The notes under the pieces: generated by a model
The model's database searches: none
What the model was told of the DNA's origin: nothing
What the model saw: the letters and a program-made list of their open reading frames with translations, nothing else
Part shown: in pieces, positions 20,934 to 32,157 of the stretch
Numbering within the stretch: the stretch's first letter is position 1
Layout: every line of letters begins with the position of its first letter
Position numbers and translations under genes: made by a program
Origin: Takakia lepidozioides
Taxonomy: Eukaryota > Streptophyta > Takakiopsida > Takakiales > Takakiaceae
DNA length: 64,000 nt
Direction of reading: 5' to 3'
Assembly: GCA_030704615.1 (NCBI GenBank)
Contig: CM060732.1
Span: 15,004,001 to 15,068,000 of the forward strand

Positions 20934-22141
20934 TGTTGGAAGTCAATTCTAACATTCATCAAGTCATATGATGAATCTTGAAGGGACACAACTGTTAGAC
21001 AAAGAGTTGTGATCTGTGTGAGTTAGACCTATTGGGCTGTATCAATAGTCACAACTGTTCATATGTCTTAAAGTGAGCACACGCTCACTATTGTAACATC
21101 TTCTTATCAATTATAAGTCACTCTTTCTCTCTCCATCAATTTTACATGGTATCAGAGCTAGTGCTCAACCGATCCATAGAGATCTAATGAGAGTCGACTT
21201 AAGATTGTCATGCTAGTATTGTAATACTAGTAGATATGATAGTCAAATAACTATCAAAGAAGAGCTATCTTCATGATCTAAAACATGTTAATATTGATAT
21301 GTTCATATTAGTATGTTAATGTTGATCTTTGCTTCAATATGGTTACCATATGCACCTAAGTATGGTGAACAAATTATTCCTAGGCAAAGAAGCCAATGAT
21401 GGAATATTCATGGTGAAAAAATTGCAGAGAAGTCAGGGAGACAATTGAGTCTAATGGCCATTTCAAACATTTTAAAATGTTATTCAAGCATGTAACAATT
21501 TAGATTGTTAATGATGCTTGGAGTTCCAACAAACTTGTTTAAGAACCTTCATAGAGTTATGTCATGCGGCATTAACTTAAAGAAGAGATCTAAGGTGTCA
21601 TCCCAAAAGCATCACTATTGGTGCATTATTTGAACTTCAAATGAGCAATTTCTCCAACGAGAACTTCTATTTGAAAATCAAGCTATCTCTGACTAATTGA
21701 TAGCAAGCTGGTCACAATTACGACTTCCACTTTGATGTGAACAAAGTCTCAGTTCGCCACGGGAAAGGGAGCACATGTGAGAGGACGTTGGCCAACGCCA
21801 ACAACTCTATAGATCTTATTTAATCAAAGATTAAAATTATGTGAATATGCTTTAATAGCATTGTTGGACAAAAACAGGACCTTCAGAATTTAGACTCTTG
21901 AATGTTTTCATTGAGGGAGGGTGTTGGAAGTCAATTCTAACATTCATCAAGTCATATGATGAATCTTGAAGGGACACAACTGTTAGACAAAGAGTGACCT
22001 ATGATCTGTGTGAGTTAGACCTATTGGATGTATCAATAGTCACAACTGTTCATATGTCTTAAAGTGAGCACACGCTCACTATTGTAACATCTTCTTCATT
22101 ATCAATTACAAGTCACTCTCTCTCTCTCCATAAATTTTACA
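20934..22141 (+). mobile_element. TRIM (small non-autonomous LTR element), intact ends
   Basis: LTRs at 20934-21146 and 21922-22141 start TGTTGGAAGTC and end TTTTACA and are about 95% alike. The 5-bp duplication CTGTC (20929-20933, 22142-22146) flanks it. The interior of about 775 bp has no ORF, a perfect tRNA-iMet primer site directly after the left LTR and a purine tract before the right LTR. Mobilisation must depend on another element. Orientation is set by the primer site. Confidence 0.95.
21147..21158 (+). promoter_or_regulatory. Primer-binding site of the TRIM (tRNA-iMet)
   Basis: TGGTATCAGAGC follows the left LTR immediately and is the standard plant initiator-Met primer-binding sequence. 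Confidence 0.95.
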
Positions 22142-22846
22142 CTGTCCCCTTTGTGTAGAGCCTGGGGTCATCACCAGTGACACCCCTTCACTGCCAATAT
22201 TGTCTTCATGGTGGCTGCTGTCACTGATTGCACTTGTTGACGCGGTGTCAATGTTTCCTGCAGCACCAGGCTGCATAGTGGTTCCTTTTTCAGCACTTGG
22301 GCTCACCACATCCTCTGTTCCCTGCTCATGTTGCAGAGTAGATACCATGTTGACAGTGGGCAAGACACTGCCCCACATCGCCCCACCTTCTTGCTTAGCT
22401 ACCCTTGGATGCCCATCATAAAAACTGGACAGGGCATGTTCCCCCACAGTGTTGGGCATTGCTGCGCGGAGTGGACTTGGTGCATGTTGCACTCCTTCAT
22501 AATCAAACTCTCCTACCAGGTTATGGTTCTCACACAACATTTCCTCACATCCACTCATACCACTCTCATTTTGCACCATCTCATGGTCAGAAAAGCTCAC
22601 TCTTTTACCTTCAATTTGGGCATTGCCCACAGGGGTGCCCGACTTCTTCATGATCCCTTTTAAGATAACTCCTATCTCAAGATGCCTCTCCCCCAGGTTA
22701 GTTTCTAGGAATTCAAATGAGAAGACCTCCAGAGTGTTGCTGCCCGTATGGTGCTTAGACCAAAGCCACCAGAAAGGATCCAGATCTGTCAGTACATAAA
22801 AATGTTGCCCCACCAACTGCCTTCTAAAATGCCAAAATGCCCACAC
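22142..22846 (-). pseudogene. Ty3 element A: end of second RNase H-like domain and linker
   Basis: The frame starts with LTDLDPFWWLWSKHHTG and SFEFLETNLGERHLE, matching element B (ESDLDPYWWIFSGHHSG, SFEFVDAKKGVKELE). It is the C-terminal part of a second RNase H-like domain, followed by an acidic linker. In the neighbouring frame upstream (22907-22847) is the matching KEEYHIVCGHFGILEG part, so a frameshift lies near 22850. The TRIM cuts the linker. Confidence 0.65.
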
Positions 22847-22906
22847 ACAATGTGATATTCTTCTTTCTTAAATGCAAGACTACCAGGGTCTAGTTCATAT
22901 GACACC

Positions 22907-23460
22907 TCACGGCATGCCCTTATTACCTCTCTCCCTTTCCACTGACCTACACAAAGCAGCACTGTTAATCTCCAATTCCTCGGTCTCTTCAGCTGGACCC
23001 ACATGGTACCTACTCAAGGCATCAACATTAGAGTGTTTTGATCCAGCCCTATGGACAATCTTGAAATCAAAGTCCTGAAGCATCATAATCCATCTTCCAC
23101 GCCTACCATAGGCATCACTAACTGTAGCCAGCCATTCCAAAGGCTTATGATCAGTTCTGATAATGAAGGGAGTACCATAAAAGGTGGACGCGTTGCCAAA
23201 GCAAGCGTAACTTATGGTGTCACTTGACCTAGAAGGGCTACTGCTTCCAGTAGGAAGGTGGACACCTTTGTAACAACCAACAGGGTGGTTTGAACCCATA
23301 AAGGTACTGCCGGAAGTGAACTATTCCCCACACAAGAGCGTAGCACTCACCCTCCATGGGGTGGTACTTTTGCTGGGCATCAGATAATACCTTACTCGCA
23401 TACGCAACCACATGTTCACGCCGCTGATTTTTCTGGGATAGAATTGCCCCTACCCCTTTT
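22907..23460 (-). pseudogene. Ty3 element A: RNase H
   Basis: The minus strand reads ASKVLSDAQQKYHPMEGECY near 23390-23330, then (after the inserted SINE) YGTPFIIRTDHKPLEWL, HRAGSKHSNVDALSRY and the linker to the second domain. TDH and NVDAL carry conserved RNase H residues. It is interrupted by the SINE at 23183-23297; the N-terminal residues of the open frame at 23299 are therefore SINE-derived, not real protein. Confidence 0.8.
23183..23297 (-). mobile_element. SINE copy 3, 5'-truncated, inside RNase H
   Basis: Read on the minus strand it begins at box B (GGGTTCAAACCACC) and continues GTTGGTTGTTACAAAGGTGT, then CACCATAAGTTACGC, ending CGCGTCCACC. This matches the 58987 copy from its box B on. 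Host sequence ATAAAAGG/ATAAAGG flanks both sides, an imperfect target duplication. Confidence 0.85.
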
Positions 23461-23755
23461 CATGACCAGTCAACATCTAGAATAAACGATTTATTGAAAT
23501 CTGGCCTAGCCAAGACAGGGGCAGTCATCAATTTCAAACGCAGTGCCTCAAAGGCATTTTGTGCCTCAACAGACCACTTGAAGGGTACATCCTTCGTGGT
23601 CAGGTTGAACAAAGGCACACATATCATAGCAAATCCTTGAATATAAATACGGTAGTAACCAAACATACCAACAAAGACCCTCATCCCCGTGGGGTTCTTG
23701 GGTATGGGAAAAGTTTGAATCGAGGCTATTTTATTTGGATCAAACACCATTTTAA
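23460..23755 (-). pseudogene. Ty3 element A: RT thumb/connection
   Basis: IPKNPTGMRVFVGMFGYYRIYI and FKWSVEAQNAFEALRLK followed by APVLARPDFNKSF are the standard connection between RT and RNase H in Ty3 elements. The upstream catalytic part of RT (with the YxDD box) is absent; the Ty3 sequence ends near 23755. Confidence 0.85.
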
Positions 23756-24340
23756 GTAAATATGGACAAAATGATGAAATCTGGACATTTGATAAATAAT
23801 TGTAAATAATTAATAAATATGGAAAATACTATATTCAGTATTAACAATGCATTAAAGCTTACAATTTTGGATTTTCCAGGATTGGTCCGAAAAGTAGCAT
23901 CGTCCTTTGCAAAATAAATGACAAACAAGACACCTATGTTGAATTTGAGGAGATCGCTTGTGAGTATATTCCTGGCGGGGAGATCTCCCGTGCACTTGAT
24001 AGATAACTTCTCGCAACCCACGCGAAACGAATCATTCGATCACTACATGATGGTTTAGGGGAGAGAAGATGAGAGGAGTTTTCCCGTGAAAACGTAACAA
24101 ATGCATGTCAATATCATATAAGAAACAAGGTAAGAGCTTTAAAACCAGAATGGGTCGTGACTCAAAATTATTGGTAGAAACATTGAAATAATTATTGAAA
24201 CTTAAGGGATAGAAAAATCTTTGTCACATTGAGGACATGAAATAACAAACGAAATGCATTGAACCGTCAAATACAAGGTCAGATACAATGTCAAGTACAA
24301 TGTCAGCTTGCTGCTGGTGCTCCCAGACCTCCCCCCACCA

Positions 24341-25330
24341 AGGGAGATCTCCCGTGCTCCATACGAAAAGCGTCGAGCCGTCAAATTAAAAGAAAGTAAG
24401 ATCTAGAAACATTCACATGAACTGGTCATCCAGAAATTAAAACTGTCCGGTAAAACAACAGTTATTTGTCACCCTCCGAATACCAAATAAGAATCCAGTA
24501 AATGCCGAATAGACGTCGAGACATAGCAGGGGAGACCTCCCGTGCTACAACTGAAACCAATAGCACAATCGCGAAAATACAATTTAGAATGTCGGCGTCA
24601 TAAGGCGCCACTGTTAAAATCGGAATAGTGAACGACATTCTGCTAGAGAAGATATAAAGGTTTTGGACCAGACAAAATCCTCATCGTCTTCAGAAAATGA
24701 AACATTTGCGAGTCCTTACTATATTCTTTAATGAGCTCTAAGACAAATATAGTAATCATGATCGGAAATAGTCAAGTCACTGTAGCACGGGACATCTCCC
24801 AAGCACTATGTGTAAGGGAGAAAACCATCAACCACCATAGGAGATCGGCCGTCCGACATACGAAATGCGTGGAACCGTCAAACGGAAACAAAGTAAAATG
24901 TGCAACCATTCACATCCACTGGTCATTCAAAAATTCAAAATTTTGGAGATCAGAACAAAAGCTATTTGTCCGCAGACCAAATAAGAATCCAATAAGTAAT
25001 ATTAAAAAAAACAACGAGACATACCACGGGAGACCTCCCGTGTTACACCTGAAATCAATAACAACATCGCGAGGATACAATTTACAACGTCAAATTAAGA
25101 AGGGGCCACCGTTGAAATAGATATATAAAAGGACACTCCGCTAGGGAAGAAAATACGATTTTCGGACCCCGACAAATCCTTATCAGATAACGAACCAAAT
25201 TGGGACTCATAACTATATTATTCAAAGAACGCTATGGTGAATGAGAATATTAATCATGTTAGTCTGCAATAGTCAAGTCTCTGTAGCACGGGAGATCTCC
25301 CATGCTATGCGCGTAAAGGAAAATACAATC
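24341..25330. repeat. Two-copy tandem repeat of about 496 bp in the transposon flank
   Basis: 24341-24836 and 24837-25330 align throughout: CATTCACAT..ACTGGTCATTC near 24410 and 24910, ACCAAATAAGAATCCA near 24482 and 24978, AATAGTCAAGTC.CTGTAGCACGG near 24767 and 25267. Each copy carries two or three of the GGGAGATCTCCC palindromes. Confidence 0.85.
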
Positions 25331-25560
25331 AACCAGAACTAAACTTTATTGAGATGCCGGCAGTCAGGGTTCAAATCGCTAGAGATATAGATGTTAAGAA
25401 ATTGAAAGGTTGAAATGGTCGACACAGAGAATTCAAGGTCAACTTCTGATTGTCAAAGGAGCTCCCACAAAAACCTGGCAATCACCAGTAAGATCAATAT
25501 GAACACATATTGTCGTCAAATTAGCACGGGAGATTTCCCGTGCACCTTTCTACACTGTGC

Positions 25561-26735
25561 TTAATCAAACTCACATTGATCGTTTGCAGCATATAGATTT
25601 GCTTTTGCTTTAACTGCTTCGGCCTTTCCAATACGTCTAGAGCTCCACTTGGAGGTGTTTTTCCGAGGACGCATTGTCCACACCACACTGTTCGTATGTA
25701 TCCACTTTGGTGGATCAAATTCACTGAACTCCCAAGCTTTGTCCCAATAGTTTCTATACCTGTCCACGTCCTCTGCTGCACCACCTTTAGGTCTCCACCA
25801 CTCCAGAAAGACTTGCCGATATCTCTCATCTGAATGGTCACGAACAACATCTGAAATTGCTACACCCATCCAAACTGGATATGTCTCTGTGTCTGGTGGT
25901 CGTACAAGTACGAAGTTTTCAATTTCAATATCTTTGAATGGGTTCATTGGCTCTTTAGGTCTCTGACTCTTTGGCCCACAATAGGGATCCAGCTGGTTGC
26001 GATCTTCCTCCTCTGACTCCTCCTGACTCTCATATTCAACCCTAATCCAAACTCTCCGTCAAGAGTGATAAAAAAAGCAAGCATCCAACGATTTTTGTTC
26101 TCTCTTGAAGAATTGTCCATTTGCAGGTATAGTCGACGGTTTAATGGCTTGGCTCGAACAGGGCCTTGGGATACCCTAGGCTTCAGTGCTTTCTCACATC
26201 GAGACTTTCCCCTCATTAGAGTTTCAAAAAAGGAGTTCTGCATTGGATGATCAAAAATTTCTTTTGACTCTCGACATGTGGGCTTCTCAAGAGCGCGAAG
26301 ACAACGAACCAAGGAGCTAATTGTCAAGTTAGGATCACTTGGCCAGAACTCGTTGGTGAACTGAGCATAAGCACCGTCACCATGGCCATGAGTCACCATA
26401 CCTGTTAGGGATATAGGTAGATGACCCAGACCAGATTTCATCTTGTTTGTTACGAGGAGCCGGGGCAAGGCAGTCTTTGAGTGATCCATCTTATCGTGTA
26501 TAATACACAGAAACTCCTCACCCATCATCGTTGATTCATTCCGCCAACTATGATAAAGCCTGCGACATGACTCTTGATGCTTCAAATGTCTCTCAAATTT
26601 CTTTTTGTGCTTTCTCTGCTCCTCAGTTCCGCTGACTGACTTCTGGATAAGATCTTTGAACATCTCACAATCTGTGCATTTCGGGAATTTTTTCACCAGG
26701 TTTCCGAACTTCAACATTCCCGAAAACTTTCGTTC
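25561..26735 (-). pseudogene. Transposase-like protein, catalytic and C-terminal part (DUF7869-like)
   Basis: The frame at 26717-25944 begins LVKKFPKCTDCEMFKDLIQ and then shows HQESCRRLYHSWRNES, FLCIIHDKMDHSKTALPRL, PISLTGMVTHGHGDGAYAQF and RLYLQMDNSSRENKNRW. From memory this is the core of a large uncharacterised plant/algal family (DUF7869, I believe) with a probable RNase H-like fold in which the Asp residues of IIHDKMD and LQxDN are candidate catalytic residues. The family usually continues with a VGHTH.DID motif; here the frame jumps near 26030 to an acidic stretch and a C-terminal piece (25947-25561: YPVWMGVAIS, FLEWWRPKGG, DPPKWIHTNSVVW), so the end of the core seems deleted. Confidence 0.6.
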
Positions 26736-27145
26736 AATTTCGGCTTATTCCAGACTTCGACAATGCCTTCAAGCCCATTCGTTTGTTTGCCTGATCCAAT
26801 TGTCAACAATGTATAGAGTTGGTAACGTATTTATGACGGGACAATTCCCGTGGACATTAACATTGAAATCGAACATCCAATATCTAAAACCAACAGATAT
26901 GAAATTTGATAGATGCAAAAATAACGATAGAAACAAACATTTGTTCGTAAAGAGATGGACTAACTTCTCTCGGAATGATCCATCAATGGTCTGTCGGTTT
27001 ATATGCTCACAATTTGATATCGACTATTAGCACGCAGAGATAATGATGATGGGAGGTCTCCCGTGACATCCCCTCCCTTGAAAGTAGAAATATTGTTAGA
27101 GGCAGATCCTGATTGGGTTGGAAAGCAGTATCCTACCTCATTGGA

Positions 27146-27439
27146 CTATCGGTTCTGCTTCTTCCAATTCATCTCCACCGGCAGCAACTTCAGAATATCT
27201 TGCCTTCCTTCTCCGATACCTCTCATTTTATGAGACATGAGGTCACTGTTTCTTGAAATCAGCGATAACAAATTTGCCTCGGCCTGCAGGGTTACTGCTC
27301 GGGGTTTCTTCATTCCTCTGTTTCCATGCATTGATGAGATGTATCCATCCTTACTCTTCCTCTTGTATCCATGGTACGTTGACCTTCCGATTCTATGGAT
27401 TGTCCACCACGCCTTCTCACAGACCTCAACTGCTTCCAT
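27146..27439 (-). pseudogene. Transposase-like protein, N-terminal exon
   Basis: VCEKAWWTIHRIGRSTYHGY, SSMHGNRGMKKPRAVTLQA and SDLMSHKMRGIGEGRQDIL match the N-terminal region I associate with the same family, where a C..AW..I....YR segment precedes a HGN.G..KPR motif. It lies 430 bp upstream of the catalytic exon on the same strand; the gap carries palindrome copies and is presumably an intron. The reading stops in frame at 27146, so the exon border or the copy is damaged. Confidence 0.5.
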
Positions 27440-27836
27440 TGTAAGGTAGGCAAGACGACCACAACCTGGAAGTCGGTGTAGTCGTCGGGGGATGTCAAAC
27501 CCTAAAAAGAAGATGCCAAGAACTTACTCCGGGCAGCCTTAGTTTCTCCCAACTGAAGTGTTGACAACAGTTTCGAGCACAACAGCTCACATAGCTTACT
27601 GCTTGAATTGACTCCGAATTTAAGAGTCGGATCAATTTCGTCCCCCTGGAGTTCTCATATCCCTTTCGAACTCATTTCAAACATTTATATTGCGATTTCT
27701 TAACTCCTTCGAGGTGGTCATCCTTCGTGTCTGACTCGTGCTCTTCATAAAACTTTGTGAGCAACTCTGATAGTTTGCGGCCGTCTCGAAGTTTTGTATG
27801 TGTAAGCCGCCATTTCGTAATTGTCATTAACATATC

Positions 27837-28305
27837 CTAAGCTGAGCCAGAGACAGCTGTAACGATTACACCGACATGTTCCTCCCCAAGGTTTTCAGAG
27901 AGAATAACTTCGTCAGGAAGATAGGCCTCAATCCGGCCTTCAGCGATGACGTCCATCTCATCATTGAGAAGATTGCACATCTGATTACGCCAAGTATCTC
28001 TCACCCTCCATTCGCACACATTTATGAACTTGACTAACTTTCTAGACAACGGGTGTCCCCAGGGCTTCTCCAAGAGTTTCCTCGTTTGGATGTGAAAATG
28101 GTAAGCTAATGGACTCCATTGCATGTGTCATGGTTTTCAAGATGACGCTCACTAGACTACTAGAGAAACGCTTGCCATGACAAAATCCCTCTCCCGATAT
28201 ATTCAGACAGGTACCTTCAGCAACAACCTTAGGAACTCTTGAGCCGGCGAGGTGGAGTAGACTCACGACTTCTCCGACTGACAACTCTCCTATGGAGGAA
28301 ACCAT
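27837..28305 (-). pseudogene. Candidate upstream exon(s) of the transposase-like gene
   Basis: Two overlapping frames (28305-28042 and 28124-27837) read GEVVSLLHLAGSRVPKVV and RKLVKFINVCEWRVRDTWRN with an acidic end. No family is recognised. The position, strand and absence of the palindrome inside it suggest coding sequence of the same gene, with a frameshift near 28060-28120. This is context-based only. Confidence 0.3.
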
Positions 28306-29080
28306 CTTCGACCGCGGGAGATCTCCCGTGCTATACTGCTATGTGTATCCAAACAAATTTGTTTCAACTACAGTAGGACAATCTGCCGCATGACGGGAGA
28401 CCTCCCGTGCGATGGACAACACCTAAACATGGCATCTGACATCCTGATTTCCCAATACATGAATTGTAAGACTTGTCTCTCCACAAATTGAAGGGAGACC
28501 TCCCGTTCCCTTGGCAAAGACCCTAAGCCCATGTTGCCTTGAAACACCAGAAATGAGCCCACAAAGAAAAACAGATGCCGAAAACAAATGCAAACATAAC
28601 TGACGAAGTCTGTTAAGTATGACAGGAGATCTCCCGTTCTCTTCGCCTCAGCCATAACACAGGCATGCACTGACGATTGGGCCCAGGAAGATTAAAGAGA
28701 ATGCAGATTACAAATACAAACTAAAAGGGGGGAGAATGTTAAGGATGACGGGAGATCTCCCGTTCTCTTCTCTTCAACCCTAAAACTGAATCGAAACAAA
28801 ACACCAGGTATGGGCCAGTGGAGAATCACATCTGCTGAATACAATGACACAACACAGCAAGGTTCAATTCCAAAACTTGACAATCCCTCTTGACTCCACG
28901 AAGACATGAAGCGGAGGATGTCTGAGGTGAGTCTGTAAAAACTACTGAAAAGAGAGAGAGAGTTTGAGAGGACTTGGACAGAGAGTAGATAGACCATCCT
29001 CCCACCCCTCCCGAAAACCTGCACTCCCCATTTTGGCAGGGCTTCGCCGAGACAGGATGAAATGAGAGGGAAAATGTTGC

Positions 29081-29090
29081 CCTTATATAG
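29081..29090 (-). promoter_or_regulatory. Candidate TATA box for the transposase-like gene
   Basis: The minus strand reads GTCTATATAAGGGC, a canonical plant TATA context, upstream of all the minus-strand exons. A similar GTATAAAAGG occurs on the minus strand at 35247-35253. Confidence 0.4.
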
Positions 29091-29600
29091 ACCCCCATTT
29101 GCATGCGGGGGCATGAGGCTAACCACCCATACACGAGGCTTGTACAACAAGGGGAATCGTTTCATTAATTACTTGTCATAATGACTGGGACAGGGGGCCT
29201 CCCGTACCCGGCAGTATGACATCTGCATGGCCGCCACGTGGATGGATATCATCTATGGTGTACCTGCACGACGACATCAATGTAATCGGAACCGCCCGAT
29301 GGGATCCCAAATCTAATCTGAGCCGTCGGATTCGATGGATGTCGTATGACCTCCCATGACCATGATGACGCTGCGCCGCGCCACAAGAGCTCTCCCCACG
29401 CAACATTCATTGAAGGGTAAGATTAGTCGTAGCGTACCGTAGCGCTGCCGCCGCATTATGGCCACGTGGAGCACGGGCATTGAATGTGTGAAGATTCCGG
29501 GCGTACTGTGGCATTGGCGGCCTCCTGTACTCTGACGTTCCAGCACATGCGTAACCTGCCTGCTCTCCACGTGCTGGAATACTAACTATGGATATGCCAT

Positions 29601-30854
29601 CACATGCATGCTCAAATACATCGTTGAATCAAGACCGTCCATTACAGATGGAGGGCATAGAACCTTCCATGTTCATGAGTTGAATGCGCCGTTTCACGGT
29701 CGAGCCCTTGTAGAGCGAAAAGAGGGACTCACACAAAGTACCCTATGTTATCCTTAAACTATCAGAGTGACCTTTTGTCATTCCACACCTCTGCTGCAGC
29801 GGAAGTAGAAAACACAGGTGCAGATGGAACTTCAAATGTTGAAATCAGCTTGTCTTGGGGTGATTGCATATGCGAGTAGCATCCCTGAGCACAAAACAAC
29901 AATGCAGGAAGGGTGAAGCTCTTGGAGTGGAGCCACTTACTAATATTGGCATGGTGATTCAGTCATCAGAGATCCAGCCAAGGTTGTGAGTGCTAGAATG
30001 GTCAGGCAACAGAACCTCACAATCACTCACCCTCAATCCCTTTTTATTAAGGGCTGGCTTGGACTCTGGCCTTCACCTGCAGTAATGGTTTTTCTATAAT
30101 CTTCATCAGGCTAGTCAATGCCGCATACCATCCCTAAGCCAGGGCACATGAAGACCACCTTAATGGACAGATTAATGAATGTGGAACAGAGAAACTCTTC
30201 CTGACCTTACAAGCAAAGTCGAGAAACTAAGTATGCACTGCCCAAATGATTCTACACCAGAAAATGCACAGTTGGATCAGGATTTCTAGTTAGCATAAGG
30301 TTCAGTTTCAAAATGCAGACTCGATGCATTGGGTTTGTAACAAGAGGGAATCAGAGGCAACTATCCTAAACCCTTGTTTACATCAATTACATCAGCAGCC
30401 AGGGAGGTCACCAGTCGGATAGGGTAGATGAGGTAACATCTATACACTAAGTTCCCAAGACCCTTCATCCCGCTGCTATCCACGCTGAAGCATAGCAGAT
30501 TTCCAATCAGTGATACGAGGAACACTTATTGTAATGTATGCATCCTGGATGAGAGAGAGAGGGAGACCTAAGATTAAATGCACAACATGAATGGGTTAGT
30601 TAGTTTTGTTATCAATGCCGCAACTACATGTTGTTACCCAACATGCCACCTATATGCATGAAAAGAGGTGCATAACTACTGGAATTGAAACCCCATCCGA
30701 CACCTAAACCCTACGAGAGTTGCTTCTCTGCAGCAGAACGTGAACCCACTCTGAGCATTACAAATTACCCCAAACACTGTCCGTCACTTTATTCAGACCA
30801 GCAATCACTAGAGAACAACATCATTTAGACAGTTCCACCACCATGTCTACTTCC
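29601..30854. other. No recognisable gene
   Basis: Only short ORFs without motifs. The position beyond the LTR-like arm of element B suggests old intergenic or transposon-derived sequence. Confidence 0.35.
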
Positions 30855-31406
30855 ACATCCCTGGTATCAGTTCCAGCTCTACCCTTCTACTCAGCCTCCT
30901 CCATTCTTCCTCATTCTCACCTCCGCAACCAGGAAAAGAAAAAAAGCCCCTCCATCTTCGCCCGCCCGGCCTATATCCATCCCTTTCCTCGTCTCCAGCC
31001 ATCCACCACCAGCCGCATCGCCTGACAATGTTGAAGCTCCAGTTTCCAAATAAAGCTCGTACACCCCACTACCCCAGCCGAAAATGCCCATCCTCCCATC
31101 TACTGAGAATCCCAAACCATTTAACAGATTGGCTTGCATCAAATCGTAAGTTGGTTGTTTGTCCGCACCTCCATTACAACACTGCTTACATCAGCTACCC
31201 TACGGCTTGCAGCGCACCTTCCCGACACTATAGAGATCAACAATGAATGTACCCGCCATTCATTGTTGAGGGATCGCTAACTTCATCCCTGGGCTTTAGC
31301 AGAAATTCACACACACAATGATTCACCAATCTTACCTTTGGGAATTAGCTTAAAAATGTCAAGCTTCAAACCAAAAATAAATTGAACCACGATTTCGCCC
31401 TACATA
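30855..31406 (-). repeat. LTR-like arm at the 3' end of Ty3 element B
   Basis: It is the reverse complement of 35415-35985 over about 550 bp; for example AGGAAAAGAAAAAAAGCCCC near 30930 matches the complement near 35890. On the minus strand it starts TGTAGGGCGAAATCG right after a purine-rich AAAAGGGGAGAC stretch that follows Ty3 C-terminal coding sequence, as a 3' LTR would. Short ORFs inside it on either strand appear in both arms and are probably not genes. Confidence 0.6.
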
Positions 31407-31535
31407 TGTAGAGCGTCTCCCCTTTTCAAGTGCCAGCGTCCCAGTTGGCAATGGGTTGCTCCTCCATCTTTTCCTTGCGATTATACAACTTGAGATCTCT
31501 TCTACTTCTGATCCAAATTTTACCAGATCCATCCT

Positions 31536-32157
31536 TCAACTGGCAGCTACGTTCCGCCTCTTTGCCTTTGTCTTGATCCTGGTGATCCTTGTATCCCAGG
31601 AAAGAGTAAGGTCCTCACAGCCCAACACAGCGTGACACAGCCTATCACAGCCCATCACAGTGTCACACAGCCTATCACAGCCCATCACAGTGTCACACAG
31701 CCTATCACAGCCCACCACAGTGCCACACAGCCTGTCACAGCCCAACACAGCTGCCAAAATGCTGCGCACCATCTTCGTTCTGTTATGCCAGAAGTAACGC
31801 CTGCAAACCTCTTGCTGCGTTCTCTTTTCACCAAAATGCCCCATCAGCTCATGCACCTCCATGATGATTGATCTACGAGATTGTGCCGGTGGTACAAGTC
31901 TACCCTCATAGTAAACCTTTCCTATAACAATACTTGTTGGCCCTCCTTACAGCTCTTCTATTTTCTGCAGGAGTCAAATAGTCATGAGCCTCACCCAAAG
32001 TTAAGATATGCATGGCTTGGACATCCTCTAAAATGTCTGGTTTCATTTCCTCACGTTGTTTCTGTTGCCATCCTGCCTGTTCATCCATCCGTTCTGGTAT
32101 ACCTCCTTGATCTACCATCCTGAGCAGCTCTTCCTGTTCCTTGCGAGTGGGATTCAC
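31536..32157 (-). pseudogene. Integrase zinc-binding region of Ty3 element B, with inserted minisatellite
   Basis: 32157-31906 encodes AENRRAVRRANKYCYRKGLL, typical just before an integrase, and 31862-31536 encodes VHELMGHFGEKRTQQEVCRR and YFWHNRTKMVRSIL, the HH half of the H2C2 zinc site. Where the CC half should follow the frame runs into a repeated GCDRLCDTVM unit. The DDE core is missing after it. Frames on either side of 31880 differ, so there is also a frameshift. The fragment is non-functional. Confidence 0.75.
31620..31752. repeat. 30-bp minisatellite in integrase sequence
   Basis: CCTATCACAGCCCATCACAG plus GTGTCACACAG repeats about four times with few changes. The 30-bp length keeps the minus-strand frame open and yields repeats of a C-D-R-L-C containing decapeptide. 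Confidence 0.9.

Larger units (their letters stand above)
19637..23755 (-). mobile_element. Ty3-type element A, 5'-truncated and nested
   Basis: Minus-strand order is RT tail, RNase H, second RNase H-like domain, then integrase, closely similar to element B at 31.4-35.1 kb. It begins abruptly at about 23755 within the RT/RNase H connection, next to the transposase-bearing unit. It is interrupted by a 5'-truncated SINE (about 23183-23297) and by a TRIM (20934-22141). Gag, protease and most of RT are missing. Confidence 0.85.
23977..29207. repeat. Dispersed palindrome family GCACGGGAGATCTCCCGTGC
   Basis: Copies, some with one or two changes, lie at 23977, 24341, 24526, 24785, 25025, 25286, 25524, 26835, 27051, 28311, 28392, 28491, 28621, 28747 and 29189, plus a weak one at 24836. 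The centre alternates AGATCT and AGACCT. None falls in the conserved transposase exons; 26835 and 27051 lie in the gap between two exons. The pattern suggests protein-binding sites or a repeat that multiplied within the element. Confidence 0.9.
23760..29600 (-). mobile_element. DNA-transposon-like unit with transposase-like gene and palindromic motifs
   Basis: The unit is defined by about 15 copies of a palindrome close to GCACGGGAGATCTCCCGTGC between 23977 and 29207, clustered in the non-coding flanks, with a minus-strand transposase-like gene in the middle. It abuts truncated Ty3 element A on the left. I could not find matching terminal inverted repeats, so both boundaries are estimates. 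A TATA-like motif at 29081-29090 would promote the gene. Confidence 0.55.

Noticed and set aside
22328-22663. 111-codon plus-strand ORF and neighbours
   Set aside because: They lie antisense to Ty3 element A coding sequence, have no motif, and follow from the composition of the real minus-strand frame.
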